This document shows, in pieces, positions 10,691-22,731 of a DNA stretch of 64,000 nt. Source of the stretch: Paulinella micropora (Eukaryota; Cercozoa; Imbricatea; Euglyphida; Paulinellidae); the NCBI GenBank assembly GCA_019918135.1, contig WBZZ01004010.1:80001-144000 (forward strand), read 5' to 3'. Each line of letters opens with the position of its first letter. Within the stretch, counting starts at the first letter, position 1. Below the pieces are notes generated by a model. That model worked only from the letters and a program-made list of their open reading frames with translations, did no database searches and was not told where the DNA came from. A program made the translations under genes and the position numbers.

Positions 10691-12147
10691 CACTTGCCTT
10701 GAAACTTTTTTATATATATTAAAGTTTTTTATATATAAGTATAACTTTCAAGTTCCTGCAATATTTTTTTTTCAAAAGTTTTAAGTTTAAGTTTTATTAA
10801 TAAATTGTTTTTGCATTCAAAAATATATTTAATAAATCATTGATAATAGTATTATATTACTATAATATTAATATTAAATAATAATAATAATAATACTTAT
10901 TTAATTTATTTGTATTATTAATAATATGATTCATATGTTTTTTAGAGCATTTTAAGCGTTAGTCAAAACGGGGGCACTTTTTACGTAATGAGTTTTTAAC
11001 ATTTTTTCATTTTATTTTTTGTTAGAAAGCTGGAGTGTTGAATTGTGGCTATCAAGAATGAAAATTTTGAATTTAAATGTTAACGGCATAATGTTCAGAA
11101 AATAAAAATTTACAAAGTAAATATATATATAAGTATTTTTTTTTTTTTTTTTTTTTTGTGTGTCGACGCTTCTATATGTGTTGATCTTTGATAATTGACA
11201 ATGATTTTTTTGAAAGCAATAAATGCCTTTCATACAGAGGGAGCACCATTTTTGTAGCTTTTTTTTTTACAATTTCTTAGAAAAAAATCCCTGAAACTAA
11301 ATCATTTTTTGTAGTGAGTGTCGGGGCCGCCCGATCTAGGAAAAGATGCCAGAGGAAAGTGTTCCCTGAGTACATCAGCTATCGTTTACCACAACGCATG
11401 TTAAAGATATCCAAGTGCATACATAGTAACCTTGAGTGTTTTTGATTACTTGTACAAAATATTTCTTGATACTTTTACTTGTAGGCTACAAACAAGCTAG
11501 GAGAAAATCACCAAACTTTTCTGCGAAACACCAAAATCTCAAATTTCGTAGCTTGAGTATTATTTCTTGCGCAGATGAATAGATGAATCGTTTTGTAGTA
11601 TTATTAAACGTATTTCTCCAACTTTGTGTAATTTGTAAATGTCTGTGGAAGGCAACTTTTGAAACTCAAAATCACAAAACCAGCATTGTTCTGGTTTTGG
11701 GGACATATACATCTTAGCATTCATCAGTTTTAAAAATTTTAATTATTGGAATCGTCTTTCACAACCATAAACTAAAGCTCCACCAAAGGATTTTTGTTCA
11801 TTTTGCCTAGAAGCTACAAACCAAAAAGTGGGTTTTCACAACTTCACGTGTCTGACCTACACATGCCTGTATATTTTTTCCTGGACCTTCCTCCTCCAGT
11901 TATTTTAGTGTAATCATGTCTCGCTGACGTATACTTGCGATAGATACAAAAATATTGAAATAGAGAAGTGTATGCTTCACTCCTGGAGGCAGGCAAGTCC
12001 AAGATGTCGGAACGTCAAAAAAGATTTGACTAGTTTTCTTCTGGATTTCTTGTATTTTTTCAACAGAAACTACGTAGATTCGAAGTCATAGTGTTTTAAG
12101 ACTCCCCCAACCTATTTATGAGCTGTAAGACCGTCAATTGTTTTAAT

Positions 12148-12179
<32 letters not shown>

Positions 12180-12186
12180 GGTGTTG
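12148..12186. repeat. TTG trinucleotide microsatellite
   Basis: About 12 TTG units degrading into TTGG/GTG variants. It lies in noncoding sequence. Confidence 0.9.
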
Positions 12187-13100
12187 GTGTTTTCAGCTGC
12201 CCTTGAGGGGCTGTTTTCCGGTCGACTCTACGCGTCGCAGACATATTGAAAATTTCTTGAAATTTGATGAAATTGCTGATTGAGACATACTGTACCGTAT
12301 TTTATAGTTCAAAAGCTAATAGATGAATGCAAAAAAACAGATTCAGCAGTCATAATCGTGTTGCTTTGATCATTTTCCAGAAACAAAAAGAATTCGATAG
12401 CGTTGTGACATCCTGACACTTTTTCCGCAAAAATTCGGAAAGTTTTCCATCCAATATGGTAAAAAGGTGTACAAACTTCATTCAAGTCGTTTATTAAAAC
12501 TACTTAACATTTTTTGAAACAGATTGAAGTACTGTAATTAGTTACATATGAATTTTAATATATTATAACTTGGGTAAAAACGATCTTACCACGCACTTAA
12601 CTTTGTGTTGTCAGGCATAAAAAGCATATGAATAGTATATTATTCTTAATATTAATAATTACGTAAGAAAAAAAATGAGAAAGGCCCCATCCTCGCCCTT
12701 TCCCTGTGGCACACATCCACTTATGTACGTGCCTCCAAGTTTAAACTTAAAATGGTGTCACAGCTTATTAATACCAAACACACTCTCTTAAGCTTGCTCT
12801 ATGTCACTTTCTCTCTTCATCCCTCCCTGTCTCCCTGTCTCCCTTTCTCTCTTGCTCTATCTCCCTTTCTCTCTTCACCCCCCATTATTGCTTACTTGAA
12901 CGAATATTACTAAAGCAATAAAGCTACGGCATGAAAGAGTGCTACCCTACGTCTCCAGTGGAGTTCGGCTATATAGCTACTCTAATGCAACCCCCCCCCC
13001 CAACCCCCTCTAAACATACTGCACATACTGCTCAATCGGAAGTTCCAGCTCATCTAGAATCCCTCCTATTGCTTCCTGGCTATCTGCTGGGATTTTGTGT

Positions 13101-13551
13101 TTTGCTGTAATTCAATAATCGAAAGCTCTGCAATCATTCCAAGTATATAAAGACTTCCTTGCCTTGGATTCGCATCCATCAACTCTAAAACTCCACACTC
13201 CACTTCTATTACATCGGCCAGGACCATATGTGCCCGTTAGCGTATTTCGATCCTGAGTGCCGTACATTATCAATTCTACCATAGGTTCATCTTCATCTAC
13301 CCAACAACGTGCTACTTTCCCACATTCCATGCTTTTACCGCCCCGTCCCTAAACAGTTCCTCTACTTCCTCTCTGCCCTTAGCCTCCGTTACTCCTACAA
13401 AACTGCATATTTCTAGCTACTCGATTCAGAACTAGCCCTAGGGCTTGGACGTTCGAGGGTTGGTAAATTCTCAAAGTCAGGACCGGAGTCCTCACTATCA
13501 GAACTACTTTTCGTAGCTTTACCTGAAGATTGAGGGGAGGTATGCGTTAGA
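13101..13551 (-). other. Low-confidence flank of a retroelement fossil
   Basis: Sequence between the AT-rich spacer and the copia-like scrap. A 72-codon minus-strand frame (13112-13330) has no recognisable motif. It may be another decayed part of the same copia-like element or unrelated spacer; I cannot tell. Confidence 0.25.
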
Positions 13552-14041
13552 TTAGGTATGCCAGGTGATGGCTTCATGAACTACTCCCCCTGCAACAGTC
13601 CCGAGTCCTAATGCTGGGGGGTCGTCAATGAGGTTGCTATCCTTTGAAGAGGGACCAGGTCCCGTGGTTTCAGTTGATCTGTGGGATTTAGTGGTTGAAT
13701 TAGAGTTGGGTTTGGGTTCGGCACTCCAACCTACGGAGAAGAGCTTATCTTTCTCACCTTGGGTCTCCCCCAATTATTTGGCTGCCTCTTTCTTCCCCAA
13801 CCTCCATACGTCAAACACCACATCCCTTACATTGCAGTGTATTGTACGATCTACAGGATCATAGACCCTATAATACCCGGTATTCCGTTCATAACCAAGG
13901 AACATCACTTTCCTCCCCCTCTCCCCCTTACCCCTACGAGTCTTGAGCTTCCTCACAGCAGCACACCCCACAGGCCGCAAATGATGTAGATAAGGTTTAA
14001 TTTTATAGATTATCTCGTAAGGGGATTTACCACGAAAGGGT
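13552..14041 (-). mobile_element. Copia-type retroelement fossil, integrase C-terminal scrap
   Basis: Minus-strand coding character with the hallmark order of the copia integrase C-terminal region: a KSPYEII segment, HLRPVGC, then KVMFLGYERNTGYYRVYDP and a DVVFDVW ending, followed by a Ser/Thr/Pro-rich linker as is normal before reverse transcriptase. No LTR, reverse transcriptase or RNase H is found next to it, so this is an isolated remnant. It is broken (at least one break as well as truncation at both sides). It is clearly a different lineage from the large element at 22092-30435. Confidence 0.75.
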
Positions 14042-14061
14042 CCTTGGGAGATAGGGAGGAG

Positions 14062-15530
14062 ATGGCTGCAATTTTTTTTTATTTTGCTTGGTTTTTTCTT
14101 CCATTATTCTTTTTAATTACTGCTTGGTGGCTGGATGCTTATTTGTTTGTGTTTTATGTCCCCATGGCTGCAATCTTTTTTATTGTGCTTGTTTTTTTCT
14201 TCCACTTGTCTTTTTGTCACTGTTTGTGGGCTGGATGCTTGTTTGTTTGTGTTTTTGTGCGCCTGTGGTTGTTTTTTTGGGGTGACTTTGCCTTGCAGGG
14301 AGGGGGGGTGGGGTGAATTTTTTACTGTCCCAATCGCTGCAATCTTTTTTATTCTGCTTGTTTTTTTCTTCCATTTGTCTTTTGTCACTGATTGTGGGCT
14401 GAGTGCTTGTTTGTTTGTGTTTTTGTGCGCCTGTGGTTGTTTTTCCGGGGTGACTTTGAATTGCATTTTTTCCGGGGGGGGGGTGGGTGAATTGTTTTAT
14501 GTCCCCATGGCTGCAATCTTTTTCATTCTGCTTGTTTTTCTCTTCCATTATTCTTTTTGTCACTGTTTGGTGGCTGGATGCTTGTTTGTTTGTGTTTTTT
14601 TGCGAGTTTGGCTGTTTTTCCGGGGTGACTTTGCCTTGCATTTTTTTTGCGGGGGTGAATTGTGTATGTACTCAGGGCTGCAATCTTTATTATTCTGTTT
14701 GTGTTTTCCTTCCATTAGTCTTTTGATCACTGTTTGGTGGCTGGATGCTTGTTTAGTTTAGTTTTTGCGCGTTTGGTTGTTTTTTCGTGGTGACTTTGCC
14801 TTGCATTTTTTTGCGGTGGGGGGGGGGTGAATTTTTTTGTCCCATGGCTGCAATATCTTTTTTATTCTGCCTGTCTCTCTTCCATGATTCTTTTTGTCAC
14901 TATTTGTAGGCTGGATGCTTGTTTGTTTGTGTTTTTTTTTTGCGCATTCGGTTGTTTTTTCGGGGTGACTTTGCCTTAATTTTTTTGCCCAGGGGGAGTT
15001 GGGTGAATTTTTTATGTCCCCATGTCTGCAATCTTTTTATTCTGCTTGTTTTTTTCTTCCATTTGTCTTTTTGTCACTGTTTGCGGGCTTAATGCTTGTT
15101 TGTTTATGTTTTTTTGTGCGTTTGTTTGTTTTTTCGGGGTAACTTTGCCTTGCGTTTTTTTACGGGGGTGGGGGGGGGGTGAATTTTTTGCTGTCCCAAT
15201 GGCTGCAATCTTTTTTTTTCTGCTTGTTTTTTTTACTTCCATTTGTCTTTTTATCTTTATTTGTGCGCTGGATGCTTGTTTGTTGTGCTTTTTTTACGCA
15301 TTTGGTTGTTTTTTCGGGGTGACTTTGCCTTGCATTTTTTTCCGGGGGGGTGGGGGTGGGTGGGTGAATTTTTTATGTCCTCTTGTCTGCAATCTTTTTA
15401 TTTTGCCTATTGTTTTCTTCCATTTGTCTTTTAATCACTGTTTGGTGGCGGTATGCTTGTTTTCTGTGTTTTTTTGCGCGTTTGTTTGTTTTTTCGGGGT
15501 GACTTTGCCTTGCATTTGGGGGGGGGGGCG
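14062..15530. repeat. Satellite array with units of about 175 bp
   Basis: About eight full units plus a partial first unit. The landmark CTGCAAT recurs near 14066, 14168, 14337, 14510, 14680, 14848, 15026, 15202 and 15390 (spacings mostly 168-188 bp). Each unit contains a CTTCCATTTGTC block, TGGATGCTTGTTTGTTTG, a TTTTTTCGGGGTGACTTTGCC block and a poly-G run. Apparent hydrophobic frames across the array are by-products of T- and G-rich repeats, not genes. It lies directly next to the copia scrap. Confidence 0.9.
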
Positions 15531-17129
15531 CCGGGTGTCACTGTACGGCCGCAAAGTCGCACAGTGTGAGGAAGATTAGAGGTAGATGATCATTATATCT
15601 CTCTTTTCTTGTTTTCATTGCATTTTATAGTTTTATTTGTGTTGCAAACGATCCCTGACATGAGGTAAGACTTGTGCTGACGGTTGGGATGGGAAATCGG
15701 ACTGCATGTCAGTTGGTTGCAGTGTGGGGCCGCTAAGTGGTCCCCCGAGCGGGGTTGTGCAACAAACAGCAAATAATATATTTGTAGCATTTGTTTTCCT
15801 TGCACTTTCAAAGATTGTTTGTGGTTCTGGAGCTTGCCAATGCGAGAAATGCCTTGGGCATGCGAAGAGAGCGCGGGTGGGACTGTGCGGTACTGGGGAG
15901 CGGTTTATGCGTGTTCAAGTGGCACCCGACGCGAGAAACATAATGAAATGAATCAATTATTGATTTTTTTAAATCAAAACAATCGAAAATACCATGAAAA
16001 CGAGTATTACGTAGTAATATATAACCGGTAACACGGGATTTCCATAAAGCGTGGTACGTGATTGGGTTTACTTGCGCGCAGTAGTAATAAGATAGGTCAT
16101 GCAATGATGCGGAGTCGCGGGCCAACCGGAAACGCGGGGGTGCAAAAGGAGCTTGTGCTTACTAATCCGTATTTTTAAGAAACTCTTATTTTTAATAAAA
16201 TCCAAAAAAAACCAAGCGTCTTTTCAGGTGCGCCTTGTTCACTTTTTTTCCGCTATCACTCTTTGCTTAGGTTGTGGTAGTAGTAGCGGATGCACCTACC
16301 AGGGGAGATGGTCTGTCGGCCCGCGCCCCGGGAGCTGGCTTCTGCCATTTCGGCCAGCTGAGAAAGGTATCGGAGGGCATCAACTGTAGGTACCGCAGCT
16401 GCGTGACTAGAGCACCCGCTAGACGAGTCGCGGCGTGGTCGAACGGGACACAGTGGGGCAGTTTTTTGCTCATCATCTTTTCTTGCGCAAGCGCCCAATG
16501 TATGCAGAGAAATCCTGCACTCGCGAGATTCGTCGCAAAAAAAATGGCAGAGTTGTCCGGAGGCCCGCACACACAAAAATCTGGCAGAAAGGCATTTTGC
16601 CTTTGAGGTTGGAATTGGGCTGAGCGGACGGCGGCGGGCAAAAGAAATTTCACAGTTACATAGAAATTTGACAGCGAAACTAAGTTTTTCTGCCCAGGAA
16701 AGGCTCCACGTGCTCGCCGGTTTTGTGCGTCCGGTTTGCATACGGGGGATGGCCGGGGGGAGGGGGGGGGGGTGGGGAGGGGCGCACGGTCGGCACGCGC
16801 CGGGGGGGGAGGGGGGGGGGGCAGGTGGTAGCGCTGCCCGCGCCACACGCGCAGTGGGCGGCCGGGGGTCGGGCAGGCCGGAGGCGTGGACCGGCCCGCG
16901 CACCCCCCCCCCCCCCCTGGCCTGTGGCACCGCGCGTGTCTGGAGGGGCCCGGGGGGTGGGGGGTTGGCACGGGCCGCGCCGCGTGTGCGCCGGGTGCAC
17001 CGAGCGCGGTCCACGTGCGGGGGCGGGGGCGCGTCCCCCCCCCCCCCCCCCTGGAACGTGCGCGTGCTGGCTAGTACGCGACCGGCGCTCCACTCGCCGC
17101 TCCCAAAAACCAAGTACCTGGCTATCCAG
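15531..17129. other. Transition to GC-rich DNA; no gene identified
   Basis: 15531-16255 is ordinary-looking sequence without a convincing frame. From about 16256 GC content rises steeply. 16740-17060 contains long G runs and C runs (for example near 16903-16917 and 17035-17050) with Pro/Arg/Gly-rich frames on both strands that I regard as composition artefacts. It probably includes the promoter of the RING gene that begins at 17130. Confidence 0.5.
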
Positions 17130-19317
17130 ATGAGCCAAGCGACCTCGTCATCTCGTCACGCTGCTGCCGAGCCGGTCAACCCCGCAGAACTATTGCTCTG
17201 GCTCAGGCGTGGGCCCGACGGCTTCGAAACACGCTTCCGCGACCTAGTGCGCCGCACCACCCCCAGTGTCCTCCGCTACGTGTTCCAGAGCCGGTGCCTG
17301 TTTGGAGCCGGCCCCTCGTCCTGGTCACGCCTGGCTGACCTGTGCCTGCAAGAGAACCGGCCTCTAGCGGCAGCGGAGTGCTACGAAAGCGCCGAATGGG
17401 AAGCGCACGATTGCGCGCAGTCCTTGTCCTCGTGTGCAGCCGGTGTTTATCTGCCGTGTGGTGCGCACACACTAGCCGGCGGATTCTACGACTTGTGGCA
17501 AAAACAGGCAAGTCGGTGTCTGCTGGGGCCGGCCGCGGCCGACGACGCCAAGCCCGCGCTGCAGGCACTATGGGATTGCTACCAGTGGCTCGCGGCGGGC
17601 GCCGTCCGGCCCTCAACCTTCCCCGCCGAAGCACTGCAGGACCTGGGGACTGTTTGACCCGGCGGTGCTCGGCCGCGTGAGTGCACGCGTAGCGCTGGCC
17701 TGCCTGCCTGAGCGGTCCAAAACCGCGCCCGCCCTGGCCTTTGCACTGGAGTGGCTGGGGTGGCTGCGGGTCCTCGCCACTGTCTGGGGGCGGCTGCGGC
17801 AGCTGGCGCAGTACGCCAAGCCCGGAGCCTTGTGGCGGGTAGTGAGACGTTTGCAGGAGCTTAGCGCCGAGCAGCGGCGAAAGGCGTCGGCGGCGTTCGG
17901 GCCAGAGCTCTTGGTATGCGACCTCGCGCACGAGCTCGGACTGCGGCCGGAGACTGGTGTTTGTCCGGTGCTTACAAGCAACGTGGCGTTGTTCCTCTGG
18001 GCAGGGCTGCTGTTGCTAGGGCAGGAGGACCTGGTGCGGCAGCTGGCGGAAGCGGCGGAAGTGTTCAACCCGGCGCAGGCCATGAGCTCGCTACTGCTTG
18101 CCTGGCCCCGTGCCGCCCTGGCCGTGGAGTCTCCGTTCTTACTAGACTATTTCCTGCAATCGACGCCCGACCTGCAGCAGCACGGTCCCGGCCTGGCGGA
18201 AATGTTGTGCACAGTGTGTGTGATTGCCTGGAAACCCAGGGGCTCATCCTTTGACCTCCGTCCCAAGCTCCTGCCCGTGCTGCATTGCCTGGCGCAAGTT
18301 CTCTTGGCCCACGGAGCTCAGCCCCCGGAGAAATGGGCAAGGCGGGACCCGGAGGTAGACGAGGCCCTGCTTAGCTAGGGGCCAGGGCCTACACTCACCA
18401 GCGGCTACGCTAAGCTATCTAAGCAGGCAGGACAGGCTGGCCTGGCAGCTGCAGACGACCGGGCCGCAGCCTGAGCGCATCGCCCCCCTGCAGCGGTTCT
18501 TCTTGGACTCGCGAGAAACGCTGACGCAGCTGCGGGCCGATGAACAGAGCGTTAGCAGCCGCCTCCGACGCACACAGCAAGAGTTGGATCGGACGGAGCA
18601 GGAGCTCGCTACCAAGACGGAGGACCTGGCCCGGGCCTCTAGCCGGCCCACTACGCAGCAGGCCACTGTACGCAAGTGCCTCCAGGAGCTGGCCACTGTG
18701 CGCCAGGACATGCGCACACAGGCCGACAGGCTACGCTCAGGACAAAAAGCGCGGAAGAAAATCCACCACGTCATCGAGTCGGCACGGGCAGTGCGCCAAG
18801 ATCTGGGGCGCAGCAACAGCAGCTGCGTTCGGGCGAGGCGGCGCTAGCGCAGGTACGGGCGTCCGCGGACGAGATGCGGACGGTCCTGGAAGGGCTCCGC
18901 CGGGAGAGAGACGACCTGTCATCCCAGGTGGCGGCGGCCGGTGCTCGGCTGGCAGCGGCACGGAAGGAGGAGCCGAAGGCGGGGCCAGAGGCGGACACGT
19001 CCGTCCAGAGCGCCGGCGCTGCGTTGCGGCTGCTGTCCCGCCTCCGGACCGACCGCTGGCCGGATGCGGATGACGTCGGGGCCGTGGGCTCGCTGCGGCT
19101 CGGGCTGGCTCAGCTGCTGGCTCAGGTCTCGGACATGGAACGCAAGCTCTGGCTGCCTTCGTACGTGGTGTGCCTAGAGGAGCCGGGGCGGGAGACGGGG
19201 CCGCTCGTCGTGTTTGTACCGTGCGGCCAGCTGTGCGTGTGCCGGGACTGTGCCCAGGGGTTGAAGCTGTGTCCCTGCTGCCGCGTGGCCATACAAGGGA
19301 GCCTGAAGCCGTGCTGA
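17130..19317 (+). pseudogene. Coiled-coil protein with C-terminal IAP-type RING finger
   Basis: Coding character starts at MSQATSSS (17130) and runs in several successive frames to the stop at 19315-19317, so the gene is either broken a few times or spliced in a way I cannot resolve. Order of parts: an Ala/Leu/Trp-rich helical N-terminal region resembling a helical-repeat scaffold (to about 18370), a Gln/Glu/Arg-rich coiled coil (about 18500-18950), then the RING. The RING reads VFVPCGQLCVCRDCAQG then KLCPCCRVAIQGS, which is the short C-terminal C3HC4-like form of IAP and viral ubiquitin ligases, with Gln where many have His. The likely role is an E3 ubiquitin ligase. It lies 1.3 kb upstream of, and points the same way as, the helicase gene. 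Host versus large-DNA-virus origin is undecided. A 3' fragment is duplicated at 50562-50673. Confidence 0.6.
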
Positions 19318-19830
19318 GGGTTCCCACCGACCGACCAGTGGGGGCTGGCCAAGGGGTTGCAGGCAGAGCCGGCCGGCGTTGTAGACAGAGAGAGAGAGGA
19401 ATGGTCTCTTTTTGTAGCCTTTTAAAAAAATATCTTGTTCCCTTGGCATACGACGACCCGACTCCCTACTTGCAGCCGGGACCGGACAGCACACCTGGCG
19501 TGTTTTTGTGTACTTGTCAGTGTCTGCACGGGGGCAGGGCTTCCGCAGGGCAGCCGCTAGAGTGTTAGCTTTTTAAGCAGCCGGGCTAACCTTGACTACC
19601 CGCAAGCTGCGCCGGTAGATCTCACGTGGGGACAAGCCCTCTGTGGACTCCGGCGTCGTGCCTAGCTGCCTGACACATGTACCGGCGCGCCCGTGCACTG
19701 TCTGTGTCCGGGGCTAGGTTCCAAACGGTCGTGTGTTAGTCGTGTGGTAAGATTATTATACCTGAGGGGTCGCTGTGGACCAGAGGAAGGACAAAGGGGT
19801 GGGTGTCATCTCCACTCTCGGCACGGGGAA
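19318..19830 (+). other. RING gene 3' flank
   Basis: About 500 bp without a gene between the RING stop and the G-rich spacer. It includes a GA run (19388-19398), a T/A-rich patch TTTTTGTAGCCTTTT and otherwise GC-rich sequence, presumably 3' UTR. Repeated at 50674-51186. Confidence 0.5.
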
Positions 19831-20330
19831 GGGGTGCTCATTTTCGCTCTCCGGGGGGGGCTCATTTTCACTCTCGGGGGGGCTCATTTTCACTCTCGGG
19901 GGGAGGGGGTGGGCCCCCGCACCCGGGGTGGGCCCCCGCGGGGGCCGAGTAGTGCCTGCGATCGACAGAAGGGGGGGGCTTGTCTCGCCCACGCTTAGTT
20001 TCCGGGAATCCCGCCGATAAACGCCGGGCGCGGCCGGGAGGGGGGCCGGGGGGGGCTCATTTTCACTCTCGGGGGGAGGGGGTGGCGCCCGATCTCCCGC
20101 ACCCGGGGTGGGCCCCCCGCGGGGGCCGAGTAGTGCCTGCGATCAATAGAGGGGGGGGGGGGGCTTGTCTCGCCCACTCTTAGTTTCCGAGAACCCTGCC
20201 GGTAAACGCCGGGCGCGGCTGAGAGGGGGGGTTGAGGGGGGCTCATTTTCACCCTCGGGGGGGGGGGGCTCATTCTCATTCTCGGGGGGGGGGGCTCATT
20301 TTCACTCTCGGGGGGGGGGGGGGAAGACCC
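19831..20330. repeat. G-rich tandem spacer with GGCTCATTTTCACTCTC modules
   Basis: The module GGCTCATTTTCACTCTC (minor variants) between runs of 6-13 G occurs seven times, near 19832, 19859, 19881, 20054, 20239, 20267 and 20293. Two larger units of about 175 bp (about 19881-20053 and 20054-20238) share a CACCCGGGGTGGGCC block, GCCGAGTAGTGCCTGCGATC and TTAGTTTCCG. It lies in the 1.3 kb between the RING and helicase genes and has strong G-quadruplex potential on the plus strand. No coding function is supported. Confidence 0.85.
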
Positions 20331-20614
20331 CCGGGCGCGCCGCGCCAGCAAGTGCTCCGTGCGTGTACAGAAGGGGAGTGGTCAGCGTGTCCCTTGCAGC
20401 GGTCCCCCCCTCTACCCCGTGCCCCAGCACGCGCCCCTTGCAGCAGTTATTCCTCCCGGACGCGGGGAGAGGGCGCGCGCTCCGCTGTCCCGTGGAACGT
20501 GCGGGCATGCTCCCCGCCCCCTGTGGGGGGGTGGGGGGGTGGGGGGGCGCCGGGGAATGTCCGAGACTGCCGGCGCATCCTGGCCTAAGCCAGAATCCCC
20601 CCCTCTCGGTCACG

Positions 20615-22091
20615 ATGCTGCCTGCCACCAAGAAGGCCCTCCCTGACCCGGCGCTGCGCCCGCTGTACTGTGACGTGACGGGCATCTGGCCCGAGCCCGG
20701 CCGTGGCGGTGCTGGCGGCTGGTCCGCCGACCTCATCGGCCGCCACGACTGCGTCAAGGGCGCCAAATTGCGCATCCATTTCGGCCCGCCCACGCCGCCA
20801 GCCCCGCAGGGCCCCGACAACCACGCCCTCCGCGGCCTTGGGCCCGACGAACTCCGCGCCCTGGCCGCCCGTCTGCTCAGCCACTGCGTTCCGGCGCTCC
20901 GCCGCGCACTGCCGTCACTCGACCAAGTCGTCAGTTGGTTGCAGTCTGCGCAGGAAGCACACACGACGTTCGTGGGGCAGGGCCACCACGTTGAGGTCCT
21001 CGACCTCGGCGCCTCCACCAACGACCTGCACACGCGCGTCGAGCAGCCCGAGGCCCGCCTGCTGGGCCAGCGCCTCACGCCGGCCGAATTCAACAGCCGC
21101 TTCCGCGCCAAGCCCTGCAGCAGCGAACACGCCCGCCACAAGACCCTCGCCCTCTTCCCCTCGCGCTGGCAGCAGCTGCCGCCGCGGCCGACGCTCACGC
21201 CCGCGCAGGTCCGCGCCCAAGGCCTTGTGTCCATCGGCGCCGGCCAGGAATATTATGAGCTCGGTGCCTTTGGCGCCGCCGTCGCGCTGGACTTTGTGCC
21301 ACCGGCCGCGGGACCAGCCGAGCCCGAACTCGCGGTCCTGGGCGCCGAGCACGACTACCGGGCGGCCCTCGCGCTGGCCCGCCAGGCGCCCGCCACCGAC
21401 GCCGGCGCCCACGATTTCCGCCGCGGCTGCCGCCTCTACCGCCGTCGCTTCCGCGCCGCGCCCGAGGGCGTCCCGCTCCAGGACCTGTCCCCCGGCTACC
21501 TCAAGTCGCTGCTGCAAAAACTGATACGGTACGGCTCGGCGCACCCCAGCACCGAGGTGCCCGAGTGGAAGCACTCGGCGGCGCTGCTGCTGCGCTGGGC
21601 AGGCTTCGCTGTCGACTGGCTACGCGCCGGCCGCAGCTTCCAGTGCCACACCGGGGGTCGCCTCCCGCCGCTCCCGCCGCCCGACGACGACCCGGCCGCC
21701 GAGACCGGTTGGCGGCGTGCGTCGCGCCTGCTGGACCGGCTGGGGGCCATGCCCTTCGATCTCCAGCTCTGCGCAGCCAGGCGTCCGCGCCGCCGCCCAG
21801 CATGCGCGAGCGCTGCCTGCCCGCCAGCGCGTGGCCCATGCCGCCCTGGCACTGTTTGGACCACCACTGCTGCAGCACCCTGCCGCTGCTGCTGCCGGCC
21901 AAGGCCGGCGGTGGTGAGTGGCTGCCCGGCCGCTGGAGCACGCGCTGGAGCGCCTGTTCGCACACGTCACGGGCACGAACGGCCGCGTGCCGGGCCGCGC
22001 GCTGGACCCCGCCAGCCCCTTTGTCCGCGCCGTGCGCGACGCCCAGATCTTCGTGCTCGCCTCGCTGCGCCGCGGCGGGCCCGGAGGGCTG
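20615..22091 (+). pseudogene. SF2 (SNF2/D6R-like) helicase gene, 5' part
   Basis: Starts at ATG 20615 (MLPATKKALPDPAL...), preceded by G-rich spacer. It encodes an N-terminal region I cannot assign, containing YCDVTGIWPE, a basic segment around RLYRRRFR and SPGYLKSLLQKLIRYGS. The coding part reaches the GGCTG target at 22087-22091, where the LTR retroelement is inserted. The second half of the gene continues at 30441. The frame is not continuous before the insertion either. Codon use is extremely GC-rich, like the RING gene, and unlike PEPC or the AT-rich element. The helicase motifs all lie in the 3' part. Confidence 0.65.
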
Positions 22092-22490
22092 AGTAAGTAC
22101 ACTAGTACTAGACATTAGTCTCCTGATACTTGAATAATCGTTTGCGCTGAGGCACTTTGATCAAAGGTTGAAGGAACAATAATGAATTTAATCAATGGTT
22201 AGAAACCAATGACTGAAACTCAATCTAATTTGCCATATATTTATAGTGAAATAAATACCACAAATTTATATACTGATCTTGTGGTCAGAAATTCAAGTGA
22301 TGATTCAGTATGGGCCAATCTATACTAACTGGCAACTAATTGTGAATAACGGTAATGTCAACGTAACGAATAATAATTATGATACGAAATATGAAAATGG
22401 TAATGAATATGATCCGGTCAAATATAAATGTTATGTCGTGAAATTGACCATAAAAGGTAACAATATATTTAGTAAATATTATTTCTTACT
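22092..22490 (-). repeat. LTR of retroelement copy A (3' LTR in element sense)
   Basis: 399 bp. It begins AGTAAGTACACTAG and ends TTTCTTACT on the plus strand. It is AT-rich in strong contrast to the flanking gene. The termini are complementary AGTAAG/CTTACT rather than TG/CA. Confidence 0.93.
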
Positions 22491-22731
22491 CTCCCCCTCG
22501 GCATAACATATATGTATATGCATATTATCTTAAGTTACTAACATGATTGGCCATATGAAACTATATGTAAACTAGCGATTCATGATGATGAAGTATGATA
22601 CATGTTAATGTTGTATTAACACTAAAAATGAAAAAAAATAATTCGTAAGCATCAAAGGATGCAGGTCCTTGCAGCGGTGTAGCAAGTCTGTTGAATAAAT
22701 TCATCCTAAGTGTCTGTAAAAGCTAGAGGCA

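Larger units (their letters stand above)
9534..13100. other. AT-rich intergenic region without recognisable genes
   Basis: About 3.6 kb downstream of PEPC. It contains AT-rich runs, poly-T near 11138-11157, AAT-repeat patches near 9900 and 10870, a TTG trinucleotide run (12148-12186), a perfect-looking palindrome (10642-10690) and CT-rich sequence near 12800-12880. No frame of convincing coding character and no RNA gene fold is recognised. Confidence 0.6.

Noticed and set aside
9534-13100. Possible tRNA or other RNA genes in the AT-rich spacer
   Set aside because: No cloverleaf-compatible arms or box A/B motifs were recognised by eye.
14062-15530. Regularly spaced repeats considered as a CRISPR-like array
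   Set aside because: Units are adjacent tandem copies without unique spacers, in a eukaryotic context.
14044-15579. Frames resembling multi-pass membrane proteins (Phe/Leu/Cys/Val-rich)
   Set aside because: They are translations of T-rich satellite units and repeat with the unit; the reverse strand gives equally long Lys-rich frames.
16256-17113. Pro/Arg/Gly-rich frames on both strands
   Set aside because: Produced by G and C homopolymer runs; no family motifs and equally open on both strands.
22092-22100. LTR start GTAAGT considered as a splice donor that removes the retroelement from helicase transcripts
   Set aside because: The U1-like match is good, but no matching acceptor is seen at the right edge (CTTACT then GGCTG).
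20302-22115. Long minus-strand frames opposite the helicase gene (and the same in copy B)
   Set aside because: GC-rich codon bias suppresses stops on the opposite strand; composition is Arg/Ala/Gly/Ser-rich with no motif, while the plus strand carries the recognisable protein.
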